A stretch of 64,000 nt of DNA, from the NCBI GenBank assembly GCA_001709035.1, contig LVKA01000008.1, forward strand, positions 310,001-374,000. Reading direction: 5' to 3'. Under the pieces are notes generated by a model, which saw only the letters and a list, made by a program, of their open reading frames with translations, ran no database searches and was not told where the DNA came from. Source of the DNA: Candidatus Thiodiazotropha endoloripes. Lineage in GTDB: Bacteria > Pseudomonadota > Gammaproteobacteria > Chromatiales > Chromatiaceae. This document shows positions 10,879-19,501 of the stretch, piece by piece. The translations under genes were made by a program, and so were the position numbers. Numbering within the stretch: the first letter of the stretch is position 1; each line of letters opens with the position of its first letter.

Positions 10879-11148
10879 ATGAAAACTACCATCAAAACCG
10901 CCGCAATGATTCTCAGTCTTGGTCTGTTCGCAGGTTGTGCTACCAACAGCAGCCTGGAAGCTGATGTCGCAAACGCTCAGGCCGCTGCCGATGCTGCTAT
11001 GAAAGCTGCGAAAGAGGCTCAACTGGAAGCTGCTACCGCTCAGGGTACTGCCGATGCTGCTATGAAAGCTGCGAACGCTGCCAAGGATTCTGCTGAAGCC
11101 TGTAATGAGCGTTGTGGACGTATGTCTGAGAAAGCAATGGCCAAATAA
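10879..11148 (+). CDS. Lpp-like major outer-membrane lipoprotein
   Basis: An 89-residue lipoprotein. The signal peptide ends in a lipobox, LFAGC, with Cys near residue 19. The mature part is an alanine-rich heptad repeat helix with two near-duplicate blocks, ADAAMKAAKEAQ and ADAAMKAANAAK, as in Lpp/OprI alanine-zipper proteins. It ends in Ala-Lys, so the terminal Lys could be joined to peptidoglycan by an L,D-transpeptidase, and such an enzyme is encoded next door on the opposite strand. The two-Cys stretch CNERCGRM near the C-terminus is unusual for Lpp. A strong terminator follows. Confidence 0.88.
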   Translation: MKTTIKTAAMILSLGLFAGCATNSSLEADVANAQAAADAAMKAAKEAQLEAATAQGTADAAMKAANAAKDSAEACNERCGRMSEKAMAK

Positions 11149-11200
11149 GTGCCAATACCTCCAGTCTGCGGCATCAGCCGGAGATTTGAGTGTTATGGGA

Positions 11201-11237
11201 AACCCCCGTCAGATTTTTTCTGCGGGGGTTTTCTGTT
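11201..11237 (+). terminator. Rho-independent terminator of the Lpp-like gene
   Basis: The stem AACCCCCG / CGGGGGTT (11201-11208 with 11223-11230) encloses an AT-rich loop and is followed by TTCTGTTTT. It lies 50 bp after the lipoprotein stop codon and just before the end of the convergent L,D-transpeptidase gene, which it may also serve. Confidence 0.8.
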
Positions 11238-11285
11238 TTATATGGCCATGAGGCAGGGGAGCGGCTGATTGGATCAGACTCTGAT

Positions 11286-12218
11286 TCAGTGGTTGTCAGC
11301 CACCTCGTCTCCCTGCAGTAGGTAGAGCGGCATCGGTAGGCCGGTTTCCTGCTCTGCATAGTTCTGCAGCTGAGTCCAGTCGGGTCTTCGTTTGTCTTCC
11401 ATCAGTTTGCTGATCACCGCATTCACCAGCTCAGTCTGGTTGTGGCCTCGCTCTTCGACATATTCAGCCAGCGGTGGATGGACCTGGACATACAACTCCC
11501 CATCGAGCCAACCGGCTTTGTAGGGTTTGTCGATAATGCGCACCGGAATGCCGGTATCCACTTCGTTGAAAAATTTTGAGATGTTCTCAGGATAGAGACG
11601 AATGCAGCCGTGACTGACCCGCATGCCCACCCCATAGGGTTTGTTGGTGCCGTGCAGCAGATAGCCACTCATACCCAGATAGATGGCATGGCTGCCAAGC
11701 GGATTATCCGGTCCGGGAGGAACTACATCCGGTAGCGGATCACCCTGCTCTTCGTGCTCCTTGAGTATCGATTCCGGTACTGTCCAGCTGGGATCCTTCT
11801 TTTTGCCGATTACGGAGGTTTTGCCCGTCGGGGTACTCCAACCCTCCCTTCCAATGCCGATTGGATAGGTGACCACCACAGGTCTGTTCTTGGGGTAGTA
11901 GTAGAGACGCAGTTCTGCGAGATTGATAACGATGCCTTCTCGGGGGCCAGGGGGGAGAATGTACTGTTGCGGGATGACAATCTCACTGCCTTCTCCAGGC
12001 AGCCAGGGATCCACCTCGGGATTGGCGGCAACCATCTGCCGATAGCCTATGTCATAGATCCGCGCGATGTCGGAGAATGTCTCCTCATAGTGTGTGGTGT
12101 ATCGAAAGGATCGTCCCACCAGATCGTCACCCGCTTCAGGCAGGTCAAAAGTGACTGCCATGAGCGAGCAGCTCATCAATGACAACCAGAGTAGTGTGTA
12201 AAATTGCTTGTGATACAT
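11286..12218 (-). CDS. L,D-transpeptidase (YkuD domain) with LysM
   Basis: Periplasmic enzyme that forms 3-3 cross-links or attaches lipoproteins to peptidoglycan. The 310 residues have a signal peptide ending near residue 22, a LysM-like segment (about residues 40-90), and the YkuD domain with the conserved HGTNKPYGVGMRVSHGCIRL, which contains the active-site His and Cys. The C-terminal part contains the VDTGIPVRIID strand. The length matches ErfK/YbiS-type enzymes. The convergent Lpp-like gene is a likely substrate by analogy with E. coli. Confidence 0.93.
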   Translation of the reverse strand: MYHKQFYTLLWLSLMSCSLMAVTFDLPEAGDDLVGRSFRYTTHYEETFSDIARIYDIGYRQMVAANPEVDPWLPGEGSEIVIPQQYILPPGPREGIVINLAELRLYYYPKNRPVVVTYPIGIGREGWSTPTGKTSVIGKKKDPSWTVPESILKEHEEQGDPLPDVVPPGPDNPLGSHAIYLGMSGYLLHGTNKPYGVGMRVSHGCIRLYPENISKFFNEVDTGIPVRIIDKPYKAGWLDGELYVQVHPPLAEYVEERGHNQTELVNAVISKLMEDKRRPDWTQLQNYAEQETGLPMPLYLLQGDEVADNH

Positions 12219-12701
12219 GTCAATCAGAATAACAACAAACCTATATTGGTGAGTTTACCTCAGATCATGAGGGGTCTGCTGAGATATATCAGACACTTAT
12301 GCAAGACAGTATTCAGCACGGTTTCCTCTCGAGTGGTCTTAAAGAATCGGGTTTCAGGGTCGATAGTCACTGTAGGGTCTTGTGTTGATTGAAATTTTTT
12401 ACCTATCAATAATTACCTGGGGATTGCAGGTAATTACCCGTTAACGCCATTTGGGACTCTTTTGCCATCATCTGTGAGTCCATTGCGACGGGGCAAGGGA
12501 ATTTCCAGGCATTGGTTTTGATCCTTGCAGCAGATGGTATCCGGGTCTTGTAAGCATCTGTTGAATTGGGAGCCAAACTAAAATAGTGACACTATTTATC
12601 TTTTATATCAAAGACCTCAGTATCAATATGGCAGACGGAGTGAGTGCTGATCTACCCCTGAGGGGTGGCAAAGTTATCAAGATCATCGAACAGGAAACCG
12701 C
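12219..12701 (+). other. Gene-free stretch upstream of parA
   Basis: About 480 bp between the divergent L,D-transpeptidase and ParA genes. I see no reliable coding sequence. Segment 12400-12440 holds two near copies of a TAATTACC-type sequence (CAATAATTACCTGG and GGTAATTACCCG), a possible regulator site. Promoters of both flanking genes must lie here. Confidence 0.35.
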
Positions 12702-13466
12702 ATGAGGCGAATTGCACTGATTAATCAGAAAGGTGGTGTGGGTAAAACCACCCTAACCACCAACCTGGGGCATGCCCTGGCACTGGCTGGTCAGCGGGTC
12801 ACGGTGATCGATCTGGATCCCCAGGGGCAATTGGCTTCGAGCTATGGTCTGTTCCGTGCACCCACAAAGGGAATCGATCAGGTTCTGTTGCAGCAGCAGG
12901 GGATCACTGATGTCAGACAGGGTATCCGTGACCTGCTGACCCTGATTCCGGCTGGTGAAAAACTGCAGGAGATCGAGTATCTCCAGGATGGCGGGGCAAC
13001 CCGTGCCCGGTTGTTGCAGCAGGGTTTGCAGGGTATGTCAGCAGACCAGGATTTTGTGCTGTTCGATTGCCCTCCCTCAGCCGGACTGTTGGTGGCGAAC
13101 GCGATTTTTGCCGCAGACGAGGCCCTGATTCCGCTCTGTGCCGATCATATGTCCTTGAATGGATTGGTCATGATGCTGAAAACATTAAAGAAATTCGAAC
13201 CCTATCTGTCCAAGCCCTTAACTCAATGGATCGCCTTGAATCGCTTTTTTCCACGCAGAAAACTGTCGAAGGATATCGCTGAGAAATTACAAAAACACTT
13301 TCCGGATCAGTTGTTGGAGATTACGATACGCGAGGCGGCTGCCATTGCCGAGTGCCCTGGGGCGGGGCGTACAATATTTGAATACAAACCCAACAGTCAG
13401 TCGGCAAAAGAGTTTAAAGCCCTGGCAGAGCTGTTGATGAAATCAGCACCTGTTGCATCTGAATAG
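12702..13466 (+). CDS. ParA/Soj family ATPase (orphan)
   Basis: A ParA-type P-loop ATPase of 254 residues. The deviant Walker A is KGGVGKTT at the N-terminus, with the switch segment DLDPQGQLAS and Walker B FDCPPSAG. The family positions chromosomes, plasmids, chemoreceptor arrays or carboxysomes on the nucleoid. No parB or parS-like site sits beside it, and the next gene encodes a STAS protein, so this is more likely an orphan cargo-positioning ATPase than the main chromosome partition protein. Confidence 0.9.
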   Translation: MRRIALINQKGGVGKTTLTTNLGHALALAGQRVTVIDLDPQGQLASSYGLFRAPTKGIDQVLLQQQGITDVRQGIRDLLTLIPAGEKLQEIEYLQDGGATRARLLQQGLQGMSADQDFVLFDCPPSAGLLVANAIFAADEALIPLCADHMSLNGLVMMLKTLKKFEPYLSKPLTQWIALNRFFPRRKLSKDIAEKLQKHFPDQLLEITIREAAAIAECPGAGRTIFEYKPNSQSAKEFKALAELLMKSAPVASE

Positions 13467-13566
13467 CGCCGCAAGGTGCGATGGTGAGACAATCAATTCG
13501 ATTTAAGCAATGGACGGCTGTGACGATAATGAGTGATAGCAACTTCTACAAACAACGAGGCCAGCC

Positions 13567-13872
13567 ATGTCCATATCCTCTGCACTATCTGATGACGAAA
13601 AGACCGTGACACTGAAAATCGCCGGCCGTTTTGATTTTTCAACTCATCAGGACTTCATGCAGGCCTATAAGACCTACCCAAAGGGTGAGAAGCTGTTTGT
13701 CGTTGATCTGGCAGAGACAGATTATCTGGACAGTTCTGCGATGGGCATGTTGCTGCAGCTGCGTGAGCACAGCGCGGTTCAGGAGAACAATGTGATGTTG
13801 ATCAACGGCAACGACGCCGTGCTGGAAATTCTGCAGATCGCCAACTTCGGTAAGCTGTTCACAATTCAGTAG
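13567..13872 (+). CDS. STAS domain anti-sigma factor antagonist-like protein
   Basis: A 101-residue single STAS domain, similar to SpoIIAA/RsbV and BtrV. The strand-helix order is clear, and the phosphorylatable Ser lies in LDSSAMGMLLQL. Such proteins bind anti-sigma kinases or switch kinases and are regulated by phosphorylation of that serine. No kinase or phosphatase is encoded nearby. It lies 100 bp after parA and has its own GAGG ribosome site. Confidence 0.9.
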   Translation: MSISSALSDDEKTVTLKIAGRFDFSTHQDFMQAYKTYPKGEKLFVVDLAETDYLDSSAMGMLLQLREHSAVQENNVMLINGNDAVLEILQIANFGKLFTIQ

Positions 13873-13932
13873 TGGTGCCAATCAGCGCCGTTTCCGGTAT
13901 GCTGGCTCCTTTTTTTCTCAGGGGCAGCATTC

Positions 13933-15024
13933 ATGGGTTTCAAATGCGGTATCGTCGGTTTGCCGAATGTGGGCAAATCCACTCTTTTCAACGCCTTGAC
14001 CAAGGCGACGATTGCAGCGGAAAACTACCCCTTTTGCACCATTGATCCCAATGTCGGGGTGGTACCCCTGCCCGATCACCGGCTCGATGTGATCGCATCG
14101 ATCGTCAATCCTCAGGCGGTCATCCCCACCAGTATGCAGTTTGTCGATATCGCCGGCCTGGTGGCGGGTGCCTCCAAGGGAGAGGGGCTGGGTAACAAGT
14201 TTCTCGCCAATATTCGTGAAACCGATGCCATTGCCCAGGTGGTGCGCTGTTTTGAGAATGACGATGTTGTGCATGTGGCGGGTCGGGTCGATCCGGCCGG
14301 TGATGTGGAAGTCATCAATACGGAATTGGCCCTGGCCGACCTGGAGTCGGTGGAGAAGGGACTCGACAAAACCGCGCGACAGGCGAAAACCGGAGATAAA
14401 AAGGTTCTTGCCCGTAAAGAGCTGCTGGAGTTGGTTCGTGACCACCTGAATGAGGGTAATCCAGTACGCAGTATGGCATTGAGTGAGGAGCAGCTGATCG
14501 AACTGCGGGATCTGTTTCTGCTGACCGTCAAACCTGTGCTCTATATCGCCAATGTTGATGAGGAGGGGTTTACCGACAATCCTCATCTGCAGACGCTTCA
14601 AGCCCTGGCTGCTGAAGAGGGTGCCGAAGTGGTAGCGGTCTGTGCCGCCATTGAGGCTGAAATTGTGGAGCTGGATGAGGAAGAAAGGGGCGAGTTTCTG
14701 GCTGACATGGGTCTGGAAGAGCCAGGACTGAATCGGGTTGTCCGTGCCGGATACCAGCTACTGGGTCTGGATACCTACTTTACCGCTGGTGAGAAAGAGG
14801 TGCGGGCCTGGACGATTCCCGCCGAAGCCACCGCACCCCAGGCTGCCGGGGTTATCCACACCGACTTCGAGCGGGGATTCATCCGTGCTGAGGTAATTGC
14901 TTATGACGATTTCGTCGCCTGTAAAGGGGAGCAGGGTGCCAGGGAAGCGGGAAAGTTACGCTCGGAAGGGAAGGAGTACGTGGTGAGTGACGGGGATGTG
15001 ATCCATTTTCGTTTCAATGTCTGA
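13933..15024 (+). CDS. ychF: Ribosome-binding ATPase YchF
   Basis: An Obg-family P-loop NTPase that prefers ATP and is linked to translation and the oxidative stress response. The 363 residues begin with G1 [10 protein letters not shown], contain G3 [14 protein letters not shown], a coiled-coil insertion (about residues 130-200) and a C-terminal TGS domain ending in [12 protein letters not shown]. The length is the family norm. Downstream is the tRNA-Met gene, 51 bp away, so it marks the host edge of the tandem insertions. Confidence 0.97.
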   Translation: MGFKCGIVGLPNVGKSTLFNALTKATIAAENYPFCTIDPNVGVVPLPDHRLDVIASIVNPQAVIPTSMQFVDIAGLVAGASKGEGLGNKFLANIRETDAIAQVVRCFENDDVVHVAGRVDPAGDVEVINTELALADLESVEKGLDKTARQAKTGDKKVLARKELLELVRDHLNEGNPVRSMALSEEQLIELRDLFLLTVKPVLYIANVDEEGFTDNPHLQTLQALAAEEGAEVVAVCAAIEAEIVELDEEERGEFLADMGLEEPGLNRVVRAGYQLLGLDTYFTAGEKEVRAWTIPAEATAPQAAGVIHTDFERGFIRAEVIAYDDFVACKGEQGAREAGKLRSEGKEYVVSDGDVIHFRFNV

Positions 15025-15075
15025 TTTGACACTTGGCTGCAGCATCAGTATATTTCACGCCCTTCATGCGTATAT

Positions 15076-15152
15076 GGCAAGGTAGCTCAGTTGGTTAGAG
15101 CACAGCACTCATAATGCTGGGGTCGGCAGTTCGAATCTGCCCCTTGCTACCA
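15076..15152 (+). tRNA. tRNA-Met (CAT), elongator type
   Basis: A 77-nt cloverleaf. The acceptor arms GGCAAGG and CCTTGCT pair with a G-U at position 1-72. The D arm contains AGCTCAGTTGGTTAGAGC. The anticodon loop is CTCATAA (anticodon CAT) on a five-pair stem CAGCA/TGCTG. The T arm contains GTTCGAATC, and CCA is encoded. The body resembles elongator tRNA-Met more than tRNA-Ile2. The 3' part is repeated twice downstream and is the integration site of both elements. Its native terminator now lies near 57983. Confidence 0.95.
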
Positions 15153-15153
15153 T
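15108..15153 (+). repeat. Attachment core attL of element 1 (tRNA 3' end)
   Basis: A 46-bp sequence running from the anticodon loop through CCA of the tRNA gene, repeated exactly at 48622-48667 and 57922-57967. Identity to the third copy starts earlier, at 15102. It is the crossover region used by both tyrosine integrases. Confidence 0.93.
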
Positions 15154-15162
15154 TTAAATCAA

Positions 15163-16332
15163 TCAGTTAGCAGCTTTGAAGCCGCGCCATTTTTCCTCTC
15201 TGTGCGGTGATTGTGCGACTGACCTCAAGGTCACAGTAGTTGATCTATGCACTTTTTCAGCCTCCTCCAGTAGTCTTGCCAGACCTGGAGGGCTGTAGTG
15301 CGCTGTTACGTCCTGGATCTCATGACCTAGTAACACCTTTCTATATTCCCATGGTATACCCGCAGCTTCCATGCGTACCCCGAAAGTGTGCCGAAGGTTG
15401 TGAACACCCTTTTTGATGCCTTCAATAGGCAAGTCGGCTTTCTTCCAAGCCGTACGCCACCCACTGTTATTCATCCTTCCCATCTTTCCTTTTGGGCCTG
15501 GGAAAACCAGGTGATCATCATTCTCCCTTTGGCTATCGATAATTGATCTTGCAGTTGCATTACAGATCAAATACCGGCCTGATTGGTCAGAGGCCCGTTT
15601 CCTTGAGTTGCCCTTTCGGATCTCTGGCGGAATCCACCAGATCGATCCTTTAGGCAGCCCTGGAGCCAATACCTCATATTCCCACGCCAATGAACAGATC
15701 TCCTGTTCCCGTGCCCCTGAATTAATACCAAATAAGGTTGGTGCGATCAGGTGCCTAGCTGTCTTCTTGTCCATCTTAGCTATCAGCTTGTCCTGTTCCT
15801 CCCAGTCAAGCTGGTACGGGGGGAGTGTGTCGTTCCAATCAGGTGCCACTATCTTAGGGACTGCGTTTGCCAACCATGGCTGGTTTCCATCACGTAGAAC
15901 CCTAGCAGCGAAATTCAAAACGGCTACTGTCGTTCTGTACACTCTTGCTATGGTGCTAGACCGCCTCACGCCATACTGAGAATCTTCAAACTCACTAAAA
16001 GCACCCTGGTGAACATGGGATATCGGTAAGCCACCAATATAAGGGTCTATCAACCGGAGATCCTGTTTCGCCCTCTCTGGATCTTTTCCGCGACGCTCAA
16101 TCGATAAAACATATTTAACCGCGGCCTCTCTGAAAGTGTGCTCGTGACGCCTTGGTCCATATAGTATTTCCTCCTTTGCTTCAGCTATTTTCTGCTCAAG
16201 AATCAGTTTTGCATCGCTGATTTCTCGGCATCCAGTAGATTGTCGAATAGGCTTTCTGATTCCACCGATTTTGACGATTTTGTCGATGTGCCAGATTTCG
16301 CCCCTTTTCTTAAGTCCTGCCGGTTTCTGCAT
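15163..16332 (-). CDS. int: Tyrosine-type site-specific integrase, element 1
   Basis: A 389-residue phage integrase that recombines the phage and tRNA-Met attachment sites. An N-terminal arm-binding and core-binding region is followed by the catalytic domain, with Arg in NSGAREQEI, the HNLRHTFG box (H-x-x-R) and the nucleophile Tyr in GHEIQDVTAHYSPP. The 3' end lies 11 bp from the tRNA gene, which is usual for tRNA-integrating phages. The 5' end overlaps the AlpA-like gene by 130 bp. It is clearly different from the integrase of element 2 although both use the same site. Confidence 0.93.
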   Translation of the reverse strand: MQKPAGLKKRGEIWHIDKIVKIGGIRKPIRQSTGCREISDAKLILEQKIAEAKEEILYGPRRHEHTFREAAVKYVLSIERRGKDPERAKQDLRLIDPYIGGLPISHVHQGAFSEFEDSQYGVRRSSTIARVYRTTVAVLNFAARVLRDGNQPWLANAVPKIVAPDWNDTLPPYQLDWEEQDKLIAKMDKKTARHLIAPTLFGINSGAREQEICSLAWEYEVLAPGLPKGSIWWIPPEIRKGNSRKRASDQSGRYLICNATARSIIDSQRENDDHLVFPGPKGKMGRMNNSGWRTAWKKADLPIEGIKKGVHNLRHTFGVRMEAAGIPWEYRKVLLGHEIQDVTAHYSPPGLARLLEEAEKVHRSTTVTLRSVAQSPHREEKWRGFKAAN

Positions 16333-16550
16333 GGTGTGTCTTCCTCCCGGCGGGCGTCCGCAGGGGCTATTGTAGGCAAAGAACTGATGAACTCGTCAAG
16401 ATGGCGGGTATCATAGCGTACCATGTCCCGTTTTTTCCCTTTCTTAATCAATCGTTTGCGAATAAATGGCAGGATTTCTTCATCGAATATCCGCTCTGAC
16501 ATCCCACAGTAGGATGCTGCGTCAGCTTTTGTGAGTAGGCGTGGTTGCAT
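16203..16550 (-). CDS. AlpA/Xis-like small DNA-binding protein
   Basis: A 115-residue protein whose N-terminal 60 residues look like a MerR-type helix-turn-helix of the excisionase/AlpA class (LTKADAASYCGMSERIFDEE, then RYDTRHLDEFISSLP). The C-terminal 45 residues are Ser/Lys-rich and overlap the integrase start by 130 bp. It is the best candidate for the excisionase of element 1. Family membership is inferred from motif shape only. Confidence 0.7.
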   Translation of the reverse strand: MQPRLLTKADAASYCGMSERIFDEEILPFIRKRLIKKGKKRDMVRYDTRHLDEFISSLPTIAPADARREEDTPCRNRQDLRKGAKSGTSTKSSKSVESESLFDNLLDAEKSAMQN

Positions 16551-16662
16551 CAGCTATCCTGATTTCCTGCCTGCCTTGTGTGGCATTCACTTTGTCTGGG
16601 TAGTAGTGTTAAATTACTCTTTATGAGTAATTCCACATCAAAAACTACTAGAACGATTTTAA

Positions 16663-16920
16663 TCATGTCGATTGCTGTTCCGCTGTCGGAAACTTTCTTT
16701 CCGGTATTGGATGATCCAGCTTGTCAATTGCCAAGGGAAAAGCTATGTGCTTCCCGTATGGGGGGCGCTCCCAAATACGAAGAACGTCCACACCAACCTC
16801 CCGTCCAAGCAGGGAGCTATTTCGCTGTATCGTCTGCTTCCATTTAGTGAGGTTCATTAAAAATTCCGTTATTAGGAATACTTCCACCAAAACCGATTTC
16901 TTTTTTACGGCCTTTGTCAT
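16663..16920 (-). CDS. Hypothetical protein at the end of the leftward operon
   Basis: An 85-residue protein starting 2 bp after the stop of the ParB-like gene, with a GAGG/AGGG ribosome site within that gene's last codons. The basic N-terminus (TKAVKKKSV) and the block SLLGREVGVDVLRIWERPPYG look protein-like. I do not recognise it. Its position suggests it is the last gene of the repressor-controlled leftward operon. The strand opposite also has an open frame but lacks a ribosome site. Confidence 0.5.
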   Translation of the reverse strand: MTKAVKKKSVLVEVFLITEFLMNLTKWKQTIQRNSSLLGREVGVDVLRIWERPPYGKHIAFPLAIDKLDHPIPERKFPTAEQQST

Positions 16921-16922
16921 CC

Positions 16923-18455
16923 CTAAACCTCAAGCTCAAGATTTTCGTCTGATGGGCGCGTTGTTGTTTCGCCAGTTGCAACGCCTAAATATTTACCGAT
17001 TGCTTCAACATCGTTATGGAGCAAATACCCAATGGCATTGCTCGCTGCTATGCGCTTCATGCCGTCAGCGTCAACCTGGATGCGCATAGAGATGGCCTGA
17101 ATTGTCGGCTCTTCACCGTCAATTTTTTCATCAGAGTCCAACGAATAGCTGTAAACCAGTATCGAGTCGATCTGATCGGGGGTGGCAGATTTTACGGCCT
17201 CAGAAACTCGTTCTTTGTAACGTTTTTGTTGGGCTTGTTCATCGAGCCAGTTTTTGGTTTCCTGCTCGCTTAATCCCGGATCTTCACCGACTGGTTTAGG
17301 ATTGGTTGATGTGGTAGCTGTTGAAGAATTAGGCGGTACTGGATCGCTGTTCTGATCAGGGTCCTGATCGGCCTCTGTGCTTTTAATATCTACCTTTGTC
17401 GCTTCGCACTTCTCCAAGTAACAGGCCGTCTTAGTACAAAACTTACACTCATATCCATTACTCAATCTAGAGGTATGAACGCTTTTGCAGTCTTTGCACT
17501 CTGATTCATAATCGAAAGGGCATGAATAAGGGAACTTTTCGTCATCAAGTTCACCATTTAAGTTACCATCCACATAAGGAAAAACCTGCTCATAAAGATC
17601 GAGGATCTCGGTAGCCATACAGCCAGATGGCGGAGCACTTTTATCATCATCCCTGGTCTTTTTTAACGCCTCGGTTAAATTGTCCAGAATGATTTTATGC
17701 TTGGCATGAACAAGTATTTCTTTGCCATGCGAAGGGGTAAGAAATTCATGTTTGATCATTACCTGGATTTCTGGTGGCAGTTTCCACAATCGCCTGTAAT
17801 TTGTTATTACAGAGCGCGAAAACCCATTGATCCCTCTGGATGCCAGTTCATCAGCAATGGCCTGGTCGGTCATGCCGTCATCATGAAACTGCCGGAATGT
17901 CTCAACCCAATCCCAGGGTTTTAAGGGCTCCCCTGTGTTATCAGCGATCTGACGGAAAATACGCTCATGCGGTGTTTCGGCCTCCTTTACATCAAGCACC
18001 CCCTCAAGGGCTTCAATTTTGCCGATGCAGGCAGCACGCCACCGCCTTTCGCCATGTTTGATAATCAACTGACCATCAACCACAACAAATTTGATCGGTG
18101 TTTCCTGTCCATCTTTACCGAGCGACAGCGCCAGATCTTGAAGGCGGTAGGTATCAAACACCCGACGCGGTTGGTTTTGGTCGCGATTCAGGAGAGAGAC
18201 GGGGATACGGTAAACAATGCCGGGCTTGAGGGTGTCGATCTGTCCCCGCCAGATATCAACCCGGGTGATTTGACCGTTGGTCTCATGCTCGATGATGCTG
18301 GGGTAGTCGGTTTCCGCATCGATGGGGATTCGTCCGGATTTCTCCCAGGTCTTAATTGCGTTTCGTGAGGCAAGGCCGCAAGCCTTGGTCAGTTTTGATA
18401 TACCGACAATCTCAATTGCCTGAGTGACAAGGTTTTGACTGCTCATGGTTACCAT
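16923..18455 (-). CDS. ParB/Spo0J-like nuclease-fold protein, phage type
   Basis: A 510-residue protein. Residues 1-40 look like a Cro-type helix-turn-helix. The ParB N-terminal domain follows, with the HGERRWRAAC box typical of the family, and then the helix-turn-helix that begins near MTDQAIADELASRGI. Around residues 310-350 is a Cys-rich block with four CxxC-like pairs (SECKDCKS, YECKFCTK), a likely metal site. No ParA or centromere-like array is nearby. Possible roles are partition of an episomal prophage form or transcription regulation. It is the main gene of the leftward early operon. Confidence 0.8.
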   Translation of the reverse strand: MVTMSSQNLVTQAIEIVGISKLTKACGLASRNAIKTWEKSGRIPIDAETDYPSIIEHETNGQITRVDIWRGQIDTLKPGIVYRIPVSLLNRDQNQPRRVFDTYRLQDLALSLGKDGQETPIKFVVVDGQLIIKHGERRWRAACIGKIEALEGVLDVKEAETPHERIFRQIADNTGEPLKPWDWVETFRQFHDDGMTDQAIADELASRGINGFSRSVITNYRRLWKLPPEIQVMIKHEFLTPSHGKEILVHAKHKIILDNLTEALKKTRDDDKSAPPSGCMATEILDLYEQVFPYVDGNLNGELDDEKFPYSCPFDYESECKDCKSVHTSRLSNGYECKFCTKTACYLEKCEATKVDIKSTEADQDPDQNSDPVPPNSSTATTSTNPKPVGEDPGLSEQETKNWLDEQAQQKRYKERVSEAVKSATPDQIDSILVYSYSLDSDEKIDGEEPTIQAISMRIQVDADGMKRIAASNAIGYLLHNDVEAIGKYLGVATGETTTRPSDENLELEV

Positions 18456-18781
18456 CCTGTGTGATTGACAAGCAGATCTGAAATAATGAGTCTCTGCTCT
18501 AAAGTAATGTTATTGGCGATATCACCCAATCCATTGCAGCCCACTTTCTTAGCGAGTTTTGCGCCTTCTTCAGGGTTGTAAAAGCTGACCATAGCCGCAA
18601 GGAAAGTGGCCTGCTTTTTTGGATAGACGTGAATCCGTTTGCCGATATCCCGGACTTTGGGAGCCAAACGCTCCAGGCTGCTGGTTTTGTCCACCATGTC
18701 GCCGCTGTAGAAAAGACCGGGAACGCCGCTCGCAAGGATTCCGCGTTTCCAGGCATCAATAAAAAGTCTCTTGTTATCCAT
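18449..18781 (-). CDS. Hypothetical early phage protein
   Basis: A 110-residue, basic, helical protein of unknown function. The end overlaps the start of the ParB-like gene by 7 bp, and the start is 3 bp from the upstream gene, so it belongs to the same leftward operon. No motif is recognised. Confidence 0.7.
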   Translation of the reverse strand: MDNKRLFIDAWKRGILASGVPGLFYSGDMVDKTSSLERLAPKVRDIGKRIHVYPKKQATFLAAMVSFYNPEEGAKLAKKVGCNGLGDIANNITLEQRLIISDLLVNHTGW

Positions 18782-18784
18782 GGC

Positions 18785-19336
18785 TCACTCCGGAGTTGCT
18801 GGGTGTGTCGCACCAAACTGGCCGCGACGATGAGGGAATTTCACGACGTTTGCGTTTGTGTGTACGGCTCGGGGGGCGATCACATAGTGATTGCCATCGG
18901 TTCGCGTCATTTCGCAGTCGATGGCATTCAGCATGACGAGCAATTGCCGGTGGGTAATCTCTGGATGCAGAGAGACGGTGTGGCTTGGGATGACTTGTTT
19001 CTCTGGAAACAATCGACAGCTGAGAGCGATCAGAAAATCAGAGCCATCCACAATCAGCCGTTGGATTTCAGCGCCTCGGCGCTTAAGCAGGAAAACATCC
19101 AATATTGCCTCTGCTGCTTTATCGCTCAGCAGTTCTAAATCATTGACGTTGAAGGGATAACGCGAGCTGTCGTGAGCAGAAAGTAAGCCAGCGGCAATGA
19201 TTCTGCCGGCGGCATCTTCGATAGCGGCCATATCAACGCACAGCTGGAGATTACAGGCGAGCTGTGGGAGGACCGAGAAAGAAATCCCCGGCACTTTATG
19301 TAGTTCGAGTAGATCAATTTGCATATTCATTCTCAT
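18785..19336 (-). CDS. Hypothetical early phage protein, first gene of the leftward operon
   Basis: A 183-residue protein with no recognised domain. It is the first gene downstream of the leftward promoter with two operator copies, so it should be silenced in the lysogen. There are scattered Cys residues but no obvious metal cluster. The start is uncertain: ATG codons at 19336 and 19330 or 19324 are all in frame. Confidence 0.65.
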   Translation of the reverse strand: MRMNMQIDLLELHKVPGISFSVLPQLACNLQLCVDMAAIEDAAGRIIAAGLLSAHDSSRYPFNVNDLELLSDKAAEAILDVFLLKRRGAEIQRLIVDGSDFLIALSCRLFPEKQVIPSHTVSLHPEITHRQLLVMLNAIDCEMTRTDGNHYVIAPRAVHTNANVVKFPHRRGQFGATHPATPE

Positions 19337-19384
19337 TTGGCTCCTTGAAAACGCTCGTTACAGCAATAACAACAACGCTATAAA

Positions 19385-19424
19385 AAAATAGCACTGCTGT
19401 ATTATTAAATCAATAGCAATGCTG
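19385..19424 (-). promoter_or_regulatory. Leftward early promoter with two repressor operators (OL-like)
   Basis: On the minus strand, -35 TTGATT (19413-19408) and -10 TATTTT (19390-19385) are separated by 17 bp. An 11-bp palindrome-like operator, TAGCAATGCTG, lies just upstream of the -35 (19414-19424) and TAGCACTGCTG lies between the boxes, touching the -10 (19389-19399). The same operator sequence and arrangement recurs at 20217-20278 on the other side of the repressor gene. Confidence 0.75.
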
Positions 19425-19501
19425 TATATTTTTGCGGAAGTGAGAATGTTGGCCTATGGGGGGGCTAGAATGTAATTGTGCTGAAAGCCATTAGGCGGGT
19501 T

